Shown in pieces: positions 1 to 6,170 of a stretch of DNA of 12,472 nt. The translations under genes were made by a program, and so were the position numbers. The stretch's first letter is position 1. The number at the start of each line of letters is the position of its first letter. Below the pieces are notes generated by a model. That model was not told the DNA's origin. It saw only the letters and a program-made list of their open reading frames with translations, and did no database searches. The stretch is from SSEF01 sp964604195 (GTDB lineage Bacteria > Patescibacteriota > Minisyncoccia > Moranbacterales > UBA1568). The stretch is from the NCBI GenBank assembly GCA_964604195.1, contig CAZRXW010000027.1, forward strand, positions 1-12,472, in the 5' to 3' direction.

Positions 1-1033
1 CGTACCCCCAGGGAGTTTCGAGCCAGCTACGCTTGGTGACGAAGTCGGGGGGATCAGGCAGATCATCGGTTGCGTCGGTTTCGGTACCGGGGCCGACGCC
101 ACCAACCCCATAGCCACCATCGAGATAAACAAGGAGGTTGGTTGATCCAGTTGTCTGGAGACACTTCTGCCAAGTCCCAGAATTGCTCTCGGAGAGATAG
201 GCCCCTTCATTGTTCTTGTGATACCAGACATGACTGTTGCCATCAACACAGTCAACAGGATTTCCTTTCCAGCAAAGGACTCCCCCTCCAGAGACAGCTT
301 CGCAGGAGAATTCACTAAACACGGCTCCGATTGGGCGAGATTCATAGAAGTGACCACTGGCGAGTTTGGTTTTCCCATCAGAAGAAAAAACCGCACACGT
401 GAAATCACTCCCTACTGTGCCATTACCAGTCACAAAGTATCCAAGTGTTCCTGTGTTTCGATTCAGGGCATAGGCAGCCATACGTTGCGACGTGCCCACG
501 CCTGATCTACTATGAACCCCAAAGTGGAGGTGAGCACCTGTGGAAGTACCAGCACCGGGATGTCCCGCCTTCCCGCCAGAGTAAGCAATTGGTTGTCCAG
601 CAATTACCTGTTGCCCTTCTGTAGCGATGAATCCGCTCAGATGGGCATAGATAGTCCAGTAATTTCCGTGATCGACAGCAACATACCAGCCAAAGCCGCC
701 TGTTTTGGTAGCGTCATCGTGGATATGGACCGTCCCGTCTGCTGCCGCAACCACGATACTGCCTACAGGCATAGCAAAGTCCAGATCCGACATGGTACTT
801 GAGGCGCTATGTGTAGGCGTGTCATGGCTGTTTTGGTAACACTCTCTAGCTACTCCGTCAGGGAACGGTAGCTGGACGCTCATGACGCCGTCCGAAGCAA
901 CACTGAGAATCTTCATTCTTCCCATCGTTGTCGCATCTTCAGCTGCTATCACTGAAGCACTTTCTCCGCCACCGCAAGCAAGAAGTGTGACAACCGAAAA
1001 GACCAGCACAAAAACCTTAAGCAATGCGTTCAT
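1..1033 (-). CDS. M23 (LytM-type) peptidoglycan peptidase lipoprotein, C-terminus off window
   Basis: The frame is open for 344 codons from ATG at 1033 to the window edge, so the C-terminus is missing. A GAGGAG Shine-Dalgarno (1041-1046) lies 7 bases before the ATG. The N-terminus is a lipoprotein signal with lipobox LLAC (C20), so the protein should be lipid-anchored outside the cytoplasmic membrane. Residues about 70-175 form an M23 endopeptidase domain: H75 and D85 (in DLDFAMPVGS) fit the zinc H...D pair with the longer spacing seen in some M23 proteins, followed by YAHL (H131) and the HLHF motif (H168, H170). M23 enzymes cut peptide bridges in peptidoglycan. Residues about 185-344 contain several cysteines and are not recognised; they may bind a substrate. 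The base composition looks richer in G and C than its right-hand neighbours. The family call is firm; the substrate is not. Confidence 0.88.
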   Translation of the reverse strand, partial: MNALLKVFVLVFSVVTLLACGGGESASVIAAEDATTMGRMKILSVASDGVMSVQLPFPDGVARECYQNSHDTPTHSASSTMSDLDFAMPVGSIVVAAADGTVHIHDDATKTGGFGWYVAVDHGNYWTIYAHLSGFIATEGQQVIAGQPIAYSGGKAGHPGAGTSTGAHLHFGVHSRSGVGTSQRMAAYALNRNTGTLGYFVTGNGTVGSDFTCAVFSSDGKTKLASGHFYESRPIGAVFSEFSCEAVSGGGVLCWKGNPVDCVDGNSHVWYHKNNEGAYLSESNSGTWQKCLQTTGSTNLLVYLDGGYGVGGVGPGTETDATDDLPDPPDFVTKRSWLETPWGY

Positions 1034-1066
1034 TTCTGAACTCCTCAATTGTGAAGGGACCAAAAT

Positions 1067-1083
1067 GGATTCAGCATGAATCC
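1067..1083. repeat. Short inverted repeat upstream of the M23 gene
   Basis: GGATTCA and TGAATCC are separated by GCA, giving a perfect 7-bp stem with a 3-base loop. The half-site GGATTCA occurs again at 1124-1130. It lies 34-50 bases upstream of the M23 start, in the gap between that gene and 1144-1842. There is no T-run after it, so it is not a terminator. An operator or leader hairpin is possible; function unknown. Confidence 0.4.
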
Positions 1084-1143
1084 GCCTCAGACACCTCCAT
1101 AAGCTATGAAAATGTCAGTTGGAGGATTCAAAAAAGAGTCTAA

Positions 1144-1842
1144 TTATCTATCAAGAAAAGATATCGAGCGAAAGACAGCTTGGTATATTTTTCCCATGGC
1201 TTCATCCTCACAACCAACATGGACGTAGCTGCGAAAATCACCTGTTGGATAAATGGTGTCATCGAAAACCAGAGTAAATGTATCTGGATCGCACGTACCA
1301 TTTTTTAGGAAGTTCTCATATCGATTCTTCTTAGCAATCACTTCATCTTTATTACCAAAGATTTTGGACACCTTACCATTAAAAAGCACTGTTTCTGTAG
1401 CAAAATCTTTTTCCCGCTCAGCATAATACTCCTTCTCTGATTTGAGAGAATGTAGATTAATCGAAAGCTTATGCTTGTAATCATCAATTAAATATCCCTT
1501 TTGTCTTAACTCAAAATGGAACTCATTTGGTCTAGAAGTTGGGTCAACACTCATGTTGTCTAGTTTAATTTCCCAAGGAGAAAATATTTCTTCTGGATAT
1601 CTGATCTCGATCCCAACTTCTTTATTTTGATATAGTGTCCATTGATTAGTATCGCCATTCCAAGTTTCAGCATACTTTTCAGCTTTTTCTTGATCAGAAA
1701 TATCCACCGATTGCGATGGTCCTTTGGTTATAATTTCTTCTTGCCCTTTCTGAAGTAGACTATTATTTTTTTTCATCCACACGAAAAACACCCCACCGAT
1801 AAGCAAGATAAGAACCGCTAAAAAAAGGAATTTTTTACTCAT
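1144..1842 (-). CDS. Membrane-anchored extracytoplasmic protein with PsbP-like domain, function unknown
   Basis: 232 residues. A basic start (MSKK) and a hydrophobic helix at about 4-23 anchor the protein, with the rest outside the membrane. From about residue 68 the pattern WTLYQNKEVGIEIRYPEE resembles the opening of PsbP-like domains found as anchored proteins in candidate-phylum genomes (W.Y.N...G.EI.YP). Two cysteines only, C184 and C211, could form a disulfide outside the cell. There is no clear Shine-Dalgarno near the ATG. A good promoter lies about 50 bases upstream. The M23 gene follows after a 110-base gap with no obvious terminator, so the two may be co-transcribed. The PsbP-like assignment is by pattern only; no enzymatic motif is visible. 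Confidence 0.75.
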   Translation of the reverse strand: MSKKFLFLAVLILLIGGVFFVWMKKNNSLLQKGQEEIITKGPSQSVDISDQEKAEKYAETWNGDTNQWTLYQNKEVGIEIRYPEEIFSPWEIKLDNMSVDPTSRPNEFHFELRQKGYLIDDYKHKLSINLHSLKSEKEYYAEREKDFATETVLFNGKVSKIFGNKDEVIAKKNRYENFLKNGTCDPDTFTLVFDDTIYPTGDFRSYVHVGCEDEAMGKIYQAVFRSISFLDR

Positions 1843-1895
1843 AATAAAGTAGTTGCCTTAAAGAATATATTGGAAAAAGAGTACCAACACCCTAC

Positions 1896-1923
1896 TTTAT
1901 AGCAAGTAGGATAGATGTGTAAA
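1896..1923 (-). promoter_or_regulatory. Sigma70-type promoter for the PsbP-like gene
   Basis: On the minus strand TTTACA (1918-1923), a 16-base spacer and TATAAA (1896-1901). The expected start is near 1889, giving a leader of about 47 bases. The -10 lies inside a perfect inverted repeat, CCTACTT/AAGTAGG (1891-1910, 6-base loop), which could be an operator. Confidence 0.6.
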
Positions 1924-2029
1924 GATTGACGCTCTTAGAAAAGTATAGCGTTATTTTCCCACTACCAGTACCCCTGTCTTCTCATCTATTTGGAGACCTG
2001 AAGTGTCCTCATCTCAGATAATGCCTCCC

Positions 2030-2058
2030 TTGACTCCCCCTCTTTTTCTTGCTATACT
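2030..2058 (+). promoter_or_regulatory. Sigma70-type promoter for the CxxC microprotein
   Basis: TTGACT (2030-2035), exactly 17 bases, TATACT (2053-2058). Transcription should start near 2065, giving a leader of about 90 bases before the ATG at 2156. Confidence 0.72.
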
Positions 2059-2076
2059 GAGTATGTTGAATTGAGA

Positions 2077-2100
2077 GCGGGGTGACTCTGGTCACTCCGC
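2077..2100 (+). promoter_or_regulatory. Stable hairpin in the 5' leader (possible attenuator)
   Basis: GCGGGGTGAC and GTCACTCCGC pair over 10 positions (one G-U) around a TCTG loop, followed by a pyrimidine-rich run (TTTCTCTTTTCTTC). It starts about 12 bases after the predicted transcription start. It could be a leader attenuator, a 5' stabilising hairpin, or a weak terminator of a short RNA. Confidence 0.5.
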
Positions 2101-2155
2101 TTTCTCTTTTCTTCAAGGTCGTACGTTAATAAAAAACAAAAACAAAACATATTCT

Positions 2156-2329
2156 ATGTCAGATACTACTCCTCTGCCTCTCGAGGCTCACACCGAGGGA
2201 GATCAGTGTCCTACCTGTGCTAAGCTCGCTCAGGAAAAACAAGCTAGTGATGAGACATCATTCGCTTTTCTCCTCGCCTTGGTACCGGTGCTCTCTCTCA
2301 CTTTTTTTGGTCAGGTTGGACTCCTGTAA
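2156..2329 (+). CDS. 57-residue CxxC membrane microprotein, unknown function
   Basis: ATG at 2156 to TAA at 2327-2329. The product has an acidic N-terminal half (starting MSDTTPLPLEAH), a single CPTC motif at residues 18-21, a charged linker, then one hydrophobic helix of about 20 residues ending in GLL. CxxC could bind metal or act as a redox pair; with only two cysteines, a structural zinc site would need a dimer. Support for a real gene comes from position: a consensus-like promoter with 17-bp spacing upstream and a strong intrinsic terminator 28 bases after the stop, with nothing else between. There is no Shine-Dalgarno; the ATG is preceded by an A-rich, G-poor leader. I do not recognise the family. 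Confidence 0.65.
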   Translation: MSDTTPLPLEAHTEGDQCPTCAKLAQEKQASDETSFAFLLALVPVLSLTFFGQVGLL

Positions 2330-2356
2330 GAGTCCTTCCTCCCCTTATAGGTTCTT

Positions 2357-2385
2357 GCCAGGATGGTCCGATCCTGGCTTTTTTT
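2357..2385 (+). terminator. Intrinsic terminator of the microprotein gene
   Basis: GCCAGGAT and ATCCTGGC form a perfect 8-bp stem around GGTCCG, followed by seven T. Confidence 0.9.
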
Positions 2386-2390
2386 ATTAC

Positions 2391-2425
2391 AAAAAATCCC
2401 AATAGATATCGGGATTTGTCTTTTT
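2391..2425 (-). terminator. Terminator after the SET gene, probably bidirectional
   Basis: AAATCCC (2394-2400) and GGGATTT (2411-2417) pair around a 10-base loop. Read on the minus strand the stem ends in a T-run (2391-2396), serving the SET gene that stops at 2442. On the plus strand GTCTTTTT follows, so it could back up the terminator just upstream. Confidence 0.7.
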
Positions 2426-2441
2426 GTCTCTCGCAGATTTT

Positions 2442-2885
2442 CTACTTTTTTTTCTGAGAACAAGTTTTGCATCGACAGCCGATAGGTTTGATGTAGCCAT
2501 TGAAGTATTCCTTGCCATAATTATAGGTGATTTCTTCACCGGCTAATATCTTCTTCCTACTCGTAATCATTATTCGGTTACCAATAGTCATAGCCTCACT
2601 ATTTGGGCGACAGGCATGATTGATATAACGAGTAGTATTCCACCTCGGACTCCCGTCAAGATCCCAACGACTATTTATGTTGAAAATATATTTATTTCGA
2701 TCCTCAAGATCATCCCCTTCTTGGGTAGAAATAAGCCACCCTCCATACTCAATAATGCGCCGACCTTTTGGAATATCCACTTCAGCAAATAGACCCAGTC
2801 CAGCAGAAGAGCGGCCGACTCGCACAGCATAGAACGGTTTGGGGATACGCTTGATACGTTCTGTCATAAGAATAAGGCTAATCAT
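2442..2885 (-). CDS. SET-domain protein (putative protein lysine methyltransferase)
   Basis: 147 residues from the first ATG; a second ATG at 2867 (MTERIKRIP) would give 141. Both lack a Shine-Dalgarno; the short predicted leader allows either. SET proteins transfer a methyl group from S-adenosylmethionine to lysine. The core is complete: SAGLGLFAEVDIPKG (27-41), NHACRPN (89-95), ITYNYGKEYF (119-128), then a post-SET CRCKTC (137-142) that with C92 can hold the usual zinc. The length is that of a bare SET domain with no targeting domain, and no signal peptide is seen, so it should be cytoplasmic. Bacterial SET proteins of this kind have mostly unknown targets. It is a single-gene unit with its own promoter and terminator. 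Confidence 0.88.
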   Translation of the reverse strand: MISLILMTERIKRIPKPFYAVRVGRSSAGLGLFAEVDIPKGRRIIEYGGWLISTQEGDDLEDRNKYIFNINSRWDLDGSPRWNTTRYINHACRPNSEAMTIGNRIMITSRKKILAGEEITYNYGKEYFNGYIKPIGCRCKTCSQKKK

Positions 2886-2903
2886 TGGAATACAATGTGG
2901 TCC

Positions 2904-2932
2904 ATGATAACAAAGTCCTCTCTTGTAATCAA
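2904..2932 (-). promoter_or_regulatory. Sigma70-type promoter for the SET gene
   Basis: On the minus strand TTGATT (2927-2932), 17 bases, TATCAT (2904-2909). The transcription start near 2897 leaves a leader of only about 11 bases to the first ATG, or about 30 to the second. Confidence 0.62.
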
Positions 2933-2933
2933 G

Positions 2934-2958
2934 AAAAAACAGGGCTCTACCCCTGTTT
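2934..2958 (-). terminator. Terminator of the 2979-5319 minus-strand unit
   Basis: On the minus strand AACAGGG and CCCTGTT pair around a 6-base loop and run into a T-tract (2934-2939). The T-tract ends 2 bases from the -35 of the SET promoter, so termination and re-initiation are tightly packed. Confidence 0.75.
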
Positions 2959-2978
2959 GAAAGAATGAAAACTGCAAG

Positions 2979-3290
2979 CTATTTTGAATTCTTCTCTCCA
3001 TCCATCCGTCGTACCAAGTCACGCATATAATACATTCCCAAAAAAAGAGTTGCTGCCGCTAGTAACCTCGCTGCTGGCGATACGAGTTCACCCCAAGAAA
3101 AGAGAGAGAGTCCCGGGATTATTTCCACTACTTCAGCAACACCAGAAAAAATAACTGCCAAAGTATACCACTTGTACGCTGTATCAAGTTCAGCTTCGAC
3201 TCGCCAGACAATACCCACGACAAACACCAGTGTCAGCAGCAAGATGCCACCCGTAAGAAAACGGAGTACAAGCTCACTAATCTCTATCAT
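2979..3290 (-). CDS. Small three-helix membrane protein, unknown function
   Basis: 103 residues from ATG at 3290 to TAG. I chose this start rather than an upstream one at 3443 because it overlaps the TGA of the preceding gene in the classic ATGA arrangement (3287-3290), has a G-rich Shine-Dalgarno-like stretch (AAAGGGGG) about 10 bases upstream, and opens a typical membrane protein. Hydrophobic helices lie at about 9-29, 41-60 and 67-88. The ends are charged (RMDGEKNSK tail). There is no catalytic motif. Translational coupling to the FN3/Ig-like membrane protein suggests the two act together at the membrane, perhaps as an anchored pair. Confidence 0.75.
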   Translation of the reverse strand: MIEISELVLRFLTGGILLLTLVFVVGIVWRVEAELDTAYKWYTLAVIFSGVAEVVEIIPGLSLFSWGELVSPAARLLAAATLFLGMYYMRDLVRRMDGEKNSK

Positions 3291-4657
3291 GATTTGTCCA
3301 CCCCCTTTCTCCAAGAAATCATTCCGAAGCGACGAAGTTCTCGTTCCGTAATATGACGAGCACTCTGCAAATAAAGCCAGTATTCTCGCAAAAAGAAGAG
3401 AAAGAAACTCACTAGAATACCTAACACTCCAAAAAGAATCCAACCAACATAACTTACTGCCTCAGCATAACTAATAGTACCGTGATCCCCAAGTCGAAAG
3501 AGTGGTTTTACCTCAAGTTCAAAAGATGCTGAACGAGTAACGGAAATACCTCGGAAGAAGGCTTCTATCTGAAGGCTATATTTCCCCTCTGGAATATACA
3601 CTGGTATATCCATAGACCAAGAAAGCCCTGGCCGGCCCCCGGGAGTAACCGATTGAGTTGGAGCAACAAAAACAATCTCTCCCCGTTCATTGACTATTCT
3701 TGGTTCAAAAATCGTATCCGAAGCAAAGAGACCTCGTACTGGTTTTATCAAAAACTCAAGCCGATCACCTTGCCTCACTTTGGCCTCTGGAGAAATTATT
3801 GTAAGCGTATAGTCAAAAGGAGTTTGGTTTTCTATTTGAGTAATCATCAAAGTATCAGCTTCTTCCTGATCCTCTTCTATTTTCTTGGTATAAAATTCAA
3901 GAGTTTCACTCGTTGTACGAGTACTATCATTTGGATCAGTAACCATGACCGTCAAAGTATGTCGCCCAACCTGAAGCCCTCGAGGAGGTTTCCACGAAAA
4001 ATATCCGTTGGCATTCGCTGAAATTTCTGCTGTGATACTTGGTTTCGTTAGCGTTATATTCACCACTGCATTTGCCACGTTCGTATTCCCTCGAATACGC
4101 GGACGAGTATCCTCAACCTTAATAGGGAAAGACCTTGGTGGAGTGATGTTTTTATTGCCAATTCTCGTAAGGGTGAGACTGGCTGGGGGAAGGAGGCTGG
4201 AGCAATCAATAGCAGTAGCAGAAACTACTGAAGAAAGAGCGATTCCTGGTGACATCGGACCAAGAGCAGTCACTGTATAGCTATAACTCACATTACCCAG
4301 TACAGCTGTATCGGTATATCCAGAACTGGTAAGCCCCGTAGTAAGGACACTACTGTCCCGATCTATATCCCAGGTAGTAGTGGCGGCATCATCTGCCCAA
4401 TCAAGTACAATTCTTGGGCTCCCCCCCACACAGGTCGGCGTAGCCGTAACCACAGGAACTGATGGTGGGCCAAGTACCACGGCTGTTACGACGATTACCT
4501 CATCGGCAAGCGCTCGAATTTTTTGGGCTACATCAAAAGAAAGAAATCCTGGTCCGAGAATAAAAATCAGTGCCAGATAGCCAAAAAGTGACACTCCAAG
4601 TACCCAGAAGTGAAGTCGTGCTAGGAAACGAAATTGTCGAGAATGATTCAGTTTCAT
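3287..4657 (-). CDS. FN3/Ig-like domain surface protein anchored at both ends
   Basis: 456 residues. A basic N-terminus and a hydrophobic segment at about 18-40 (uncleaved anchor or signal) are followed by an FN3-like domain at 65-152 (PPSVPVV...WADD...YTDT...YSYTVTA), an Ig-like beta domain at 183-257 (RPRIRGNTNVANAVVNITL, then GYFSWKPPRGLQVGRHTLTV), a third beta-rich domain at about 282-385, a second membrane helix at 401-424 and a short basic cytoplasmic tail. Such proteins usually act in adhesion or as envelope scaffolds; no catalytic residues are visible. Two cysteines (C76, C152) bracket the FN3-like domain and could pair. The gene is 38 bases downstream of the transglutaminase-like gene and overlaps the next gene by 4 bases, so the three form one unit. 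The exact domain families need a profile search. Confidence 0.82.
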   Translation of the reverse strand: MKLNHSRQFRFLARLHFWVLGVSLFGYLALIFILGPGFLSFDVAQKIRALADEVIVVTAVVLGPPSVPVVTATPTCVGGSPRIVLDWADDAATTTWDIDRDSSVLTTGLTSSGYTDTAVLGNVSYSYTVTALGPMSPGIALSSVVSATAIDCSSLLPPASLTLTRIGNKNITPPRSFPIKVEDTRPRIRGNTNVANAVVNITLTKPSITAEISANANGYFSWKPPRGLQVGRHTLTVMVTDPNDSTRTTSETLEFYTKKIEEDQEEADTLMITQIENQTPFDYTLTIISPEAKVRQGDRLEFLIKPVRGLFASDTIFEPRIVNERGEIVFVAPTQSVTPGGRPGLSWSMDIPVYIPEGKYSLQIEAFFRGISVTRSASFELEVKPLFRLGDHGTISYAEAVSYVGWILFGVLGILVSFFLFFLREYWLYLQSARHITERELRRFGMISWRKGVDKS

Positions 4658-4695
4658 GAGAAAATTTCTCTCATCATTCTATCATGCATTGAAAT

Positions 4696-5319
4696 TCAGG
4701 CATGGCCGCCATTTTCTTGCCACTCAGTAAGAGCGTAGGCTGATCTTTCTAAAGGCGTTGCGGGGCGCAACCTGACCCCTTCTTTGGGAAGAATGGGAAA
4801 ATGCCTCGAATCATCAAGAGCCATCCCGATAAACCAAATATCTTCTTTACTAGTCATCCACGCAGTACCAAAACGATCAAGCGAAAATGGCCCGGAATAA
4901 TCAATCATCGTTTTCCGGCCATCATGAAGCATAAAAAACTCATGAAAATATGAGAGGGCGAGTTCACGAACGCTCCGATAGATAGGATCGCGGTAACGAA
5001 GAACAGCATGATTTGTTTTGGAAAGAGCTCCCCAATATTTTCCCTTCTTAAAAAGGGTGACTACGTGATCCTCGTCATAGCGCTTGGCTCTCAGGTCAAG
5101 GAGCCAAGCCGGCTGCTTATGTACAGCAAGTGCTGCTACCGCCAAAAGAGCCCCTTCGATACACTGAGCTTTTTTTTCTCGAAGTACCAAACGTGGAGAA
5201 TAGAGTGTATCGCCTTGCTCGCTAAAGTTAGCTGGAAGGGCATCCAAAAAGTCCTGGATTTTTTCCGGGGTAGAAAGCGATGTAAGAATCTTGAGTTCCT
5301 GGTGATTAAAACCAAACAT
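4696..5319 (-). CDS. Transglutaminase-like (papain-fold) protein, conserved but uncharacterised
   Basis: 207 residues from ATG at 5319 (MFGFNHQELK). The frame stays open upstream to 5433, but that part overlaps both divergent promoters and reads as unrelated sequence, so I reject it. The protein has the order Cys-His-Asp/Asn of a papain-like fold: REKKAQCIEGALLA (C53), DEDHVVTLF (H85), SKTNHAVLRYRDPIYRS (N103 or D111). The set CIEGA / DDHV / SKTN...RDPIYRS is one I associate with an uncharacterised transglutaminase-like family. There is no signal peptide, so it is probably cytoplasmic, although the two genes behind it encode membrane proteins. Activity could be proteolysis, amide transfer or none. 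The predicted promoter places the transcription start at or next to the ATG. Confidence 0.8.
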   Translation of the reverse strand: MFGFNHQELKILTSLSTPEKIQDFLDALPANFSEQGDTLYSPRLVLREKKAQCIEGALLAVAALAVHKQPAWLLDLRAKRYDEDHVVTLFKKGKYWGALSKTNHAVLRYRDPIYRSVRELALSYFHEFFMLHDGRKTMIDYSGPFSLDRFGTAWMTSKEDIWFIGMALDDSRHFPILPKEGVRLRPATPLERSAYALTEWQENGGHA

Positions 5320-5327
5320 ACTGCTAT

Positions 5328-5356
5328 AGTATATTGTCTGATTTCTTCTGTGAAAA
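5328..5356 (-). promoter_or_regulatory. Promoter of the transglutaminase-like operon (near-leaderless)
   Basis: On the minus strand TTTTCA (5351-5356), 17 bases, TATACT (5328-5333). Only 8 bases separate the -10 from the ATG at 5319, so transcription should begin at or within about a base or two of the start codon. Confidence 0.55.
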
Positions 5357-5364
5357 TGGCTGCA

Positions 5365-5393
5365 TTGACAGGAAATTTCACCAAGAATACTAT
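5365..5393 (+). promoter_or_regulatory. Strong sigma70-type promoter of the barrel gene
   Basis: TTGACA (5365-5370, perfect -35), 17 bases, TACTAT (5388-5393). Transcription should start near 5400. It stands back to back with the minus-strand promoter at 5328-5356; the two -35 boxes are 8 bp apart, so one regulator could control both. Confidence 0.75.
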
Positions 5394-5402
5394 CCCGAGT
5401 AA

Positions 5403-5416
5403 GTACCACTTGGTAC
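5403..5416. promoter_or_regulatory. Perfect inverted repeat at the start of the barrel mRNA
   Basis: GTACCA-CT-TGGTAC, a 6-bp perfect dyad lying a few bases after the predicted transcription start and before the GGAG ribosome site (5426-5429). Could be an operator or a small 5' hairpin. Confidence 0.4.
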
Positions 5417-5435
5417 GAAATACCTGGAGACAAGC

Positions 5436-6158
5436 ATGCATCACTGGAAATCCCTCCTTGTGCTTCTCTCAGTCATCCTCTGGATTGGCGCAGCCTCAGC
5501 CCAGTCAACCATCAACCTAAATCTCCCGACGGGAAAGCACAGTCTTGATCTAGTTACGATTGAAGCATCCGGCCAGTCAGAGATGGGCCCTCGGAAGTAT
5601 TCACAGAATCACTGCTATGGCACTGCCAATCTCTTCTTCGGTCACTCGGCCCATCCAGGCGGAGATCTCAACGGCAGACTCAATCAAAATAATGGCGGCC
5701 ATGGCGGGCGCTGCTATCTTGATTTTGAGAAAAATCTCTATGGGATCACGCTCGGACTTCAGAACAGTCAGTACGGCAACACCCTGGTGTTTGGGGTAGG
5801 AAAAAGATGAACCATTATTGACCTGGAGACACGCTGGCTCAACAGTATCTCTGTCCCTATCAAGAGAGTAAGGCTCTTTGTAGGAGCTGAAATAGGCAGC
5901 ATCTACTATGAGAAACGTCTCGGACGTGAAGCCATCTTTTCCCCCTTTGTCTTCCCCAATGTTGCCGCCAGCATCCACATTGGAGAATTCGAAGTAAGCG
6001 CTATGCAGATATATCTGCCACAGGGAATCAAGCTCTGGGGACACTCTGTCGAAGTGCCAAATGACGTCTTTGGTGGCTACCAGCCCTACCAGAGCCATCT
6101 CGCCAATACCTCTCACTCGCAGGTACGCCCCACCCTCTTCATCAACTATCGGTTCTAA
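5436..6158 (+). pseudogene. Secreted beta-barrel-like protein gene interrupted by an in-frame TGA
   Basis: ATG at 5436 follows a good ribosome site (GGAG, 6 bases away) and a near-consensus promoter. The first frame encodes 124 residues: a signal peptide (MHHWKSLLVLLSVILW..., cut after ASA at about 22), then a Gly/Asn/His-rich stretch and YGITLGLQNSQYGNTLVFGVGKR, ending at TGA (5808-5810). The same frame stays open after the TGA for 115 codons to TAA at 6158 and has alternating strand patterns (RLFVGAEIGSIYY; IHIGEFEVSAMQIYLPQG) and the end TLFINYRF, typical of outer-membrane barrels that end in an aromatic residue. Read through, the product is 240 residues. Codon use looks GC-richer than neighbours. 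I do not recognise the family. It could be a recent nonsense mutation, read-through, or a sequence error. If only the 124-residue part is made, it cannot be a complete barrel. Confidence 0.7.
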
Positions 6159-6170
6159 CAGAACCAAAAA

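Noticed and set aside
1..1079. Several plus-strand frames of 65-96 codons
   Set aside because: All are antisense shadows of the M23 lipoprotein gene, which is open across the whole stretch and contains its catalytic motifs.
2077..2100. Known riboswitch or T-box in the microprotein leader
   Set aside because: Only one simple hairpin with a TCTG loop is seen; none of the conserved cores of known riboswitch classes is recognisable.
2217..2405. 62-codon plus-strand frame over the microprotein region
   Set aside because: It runs through the terminator hairpin and lacks a ribosome site; the frame at 2156-2329 fits between promoter and terminator and has a membrane helix and CxxC.
3291..3443. N-terminal extension of the three-helix membrane protein
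   Set aside because: It overlaps 153 bases of the FN3/Ig-like gene in another frame and reads as low-quality sequence; the ATGA start with an upstream G-rich site is preferred.
5320..5433. N-terminal extension of the transglutaminase-like protein
   Set aside because: It covers both divergent promoters and lacks family resemblance; homologue-like sequence begins after the ATG at 5319.
5808..5810. UGA recoded as glycine (code 25, as in Gracilibacteria/Absconditabacteria) or as selenocysteine
   Set aside because: TGA ends two other genes convincingly (3287-3289 within an ATGA overlap, and 4696-4698), and no other real gene here carries an internal TGA over more than 2,500 codons. No clear SECIS-like hairpin follows the TGA and the context does not resemble a known selenoprotein.
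5601..6167. 188-codon minus-strand frame opposite the barrel gene
   Set aside because: It has no promoter, ribosome site or recognisable motif, begins at the end of the barrel gene and is the antisense of a frame with a signal peptide, Shine-Dalgarno and terminator.
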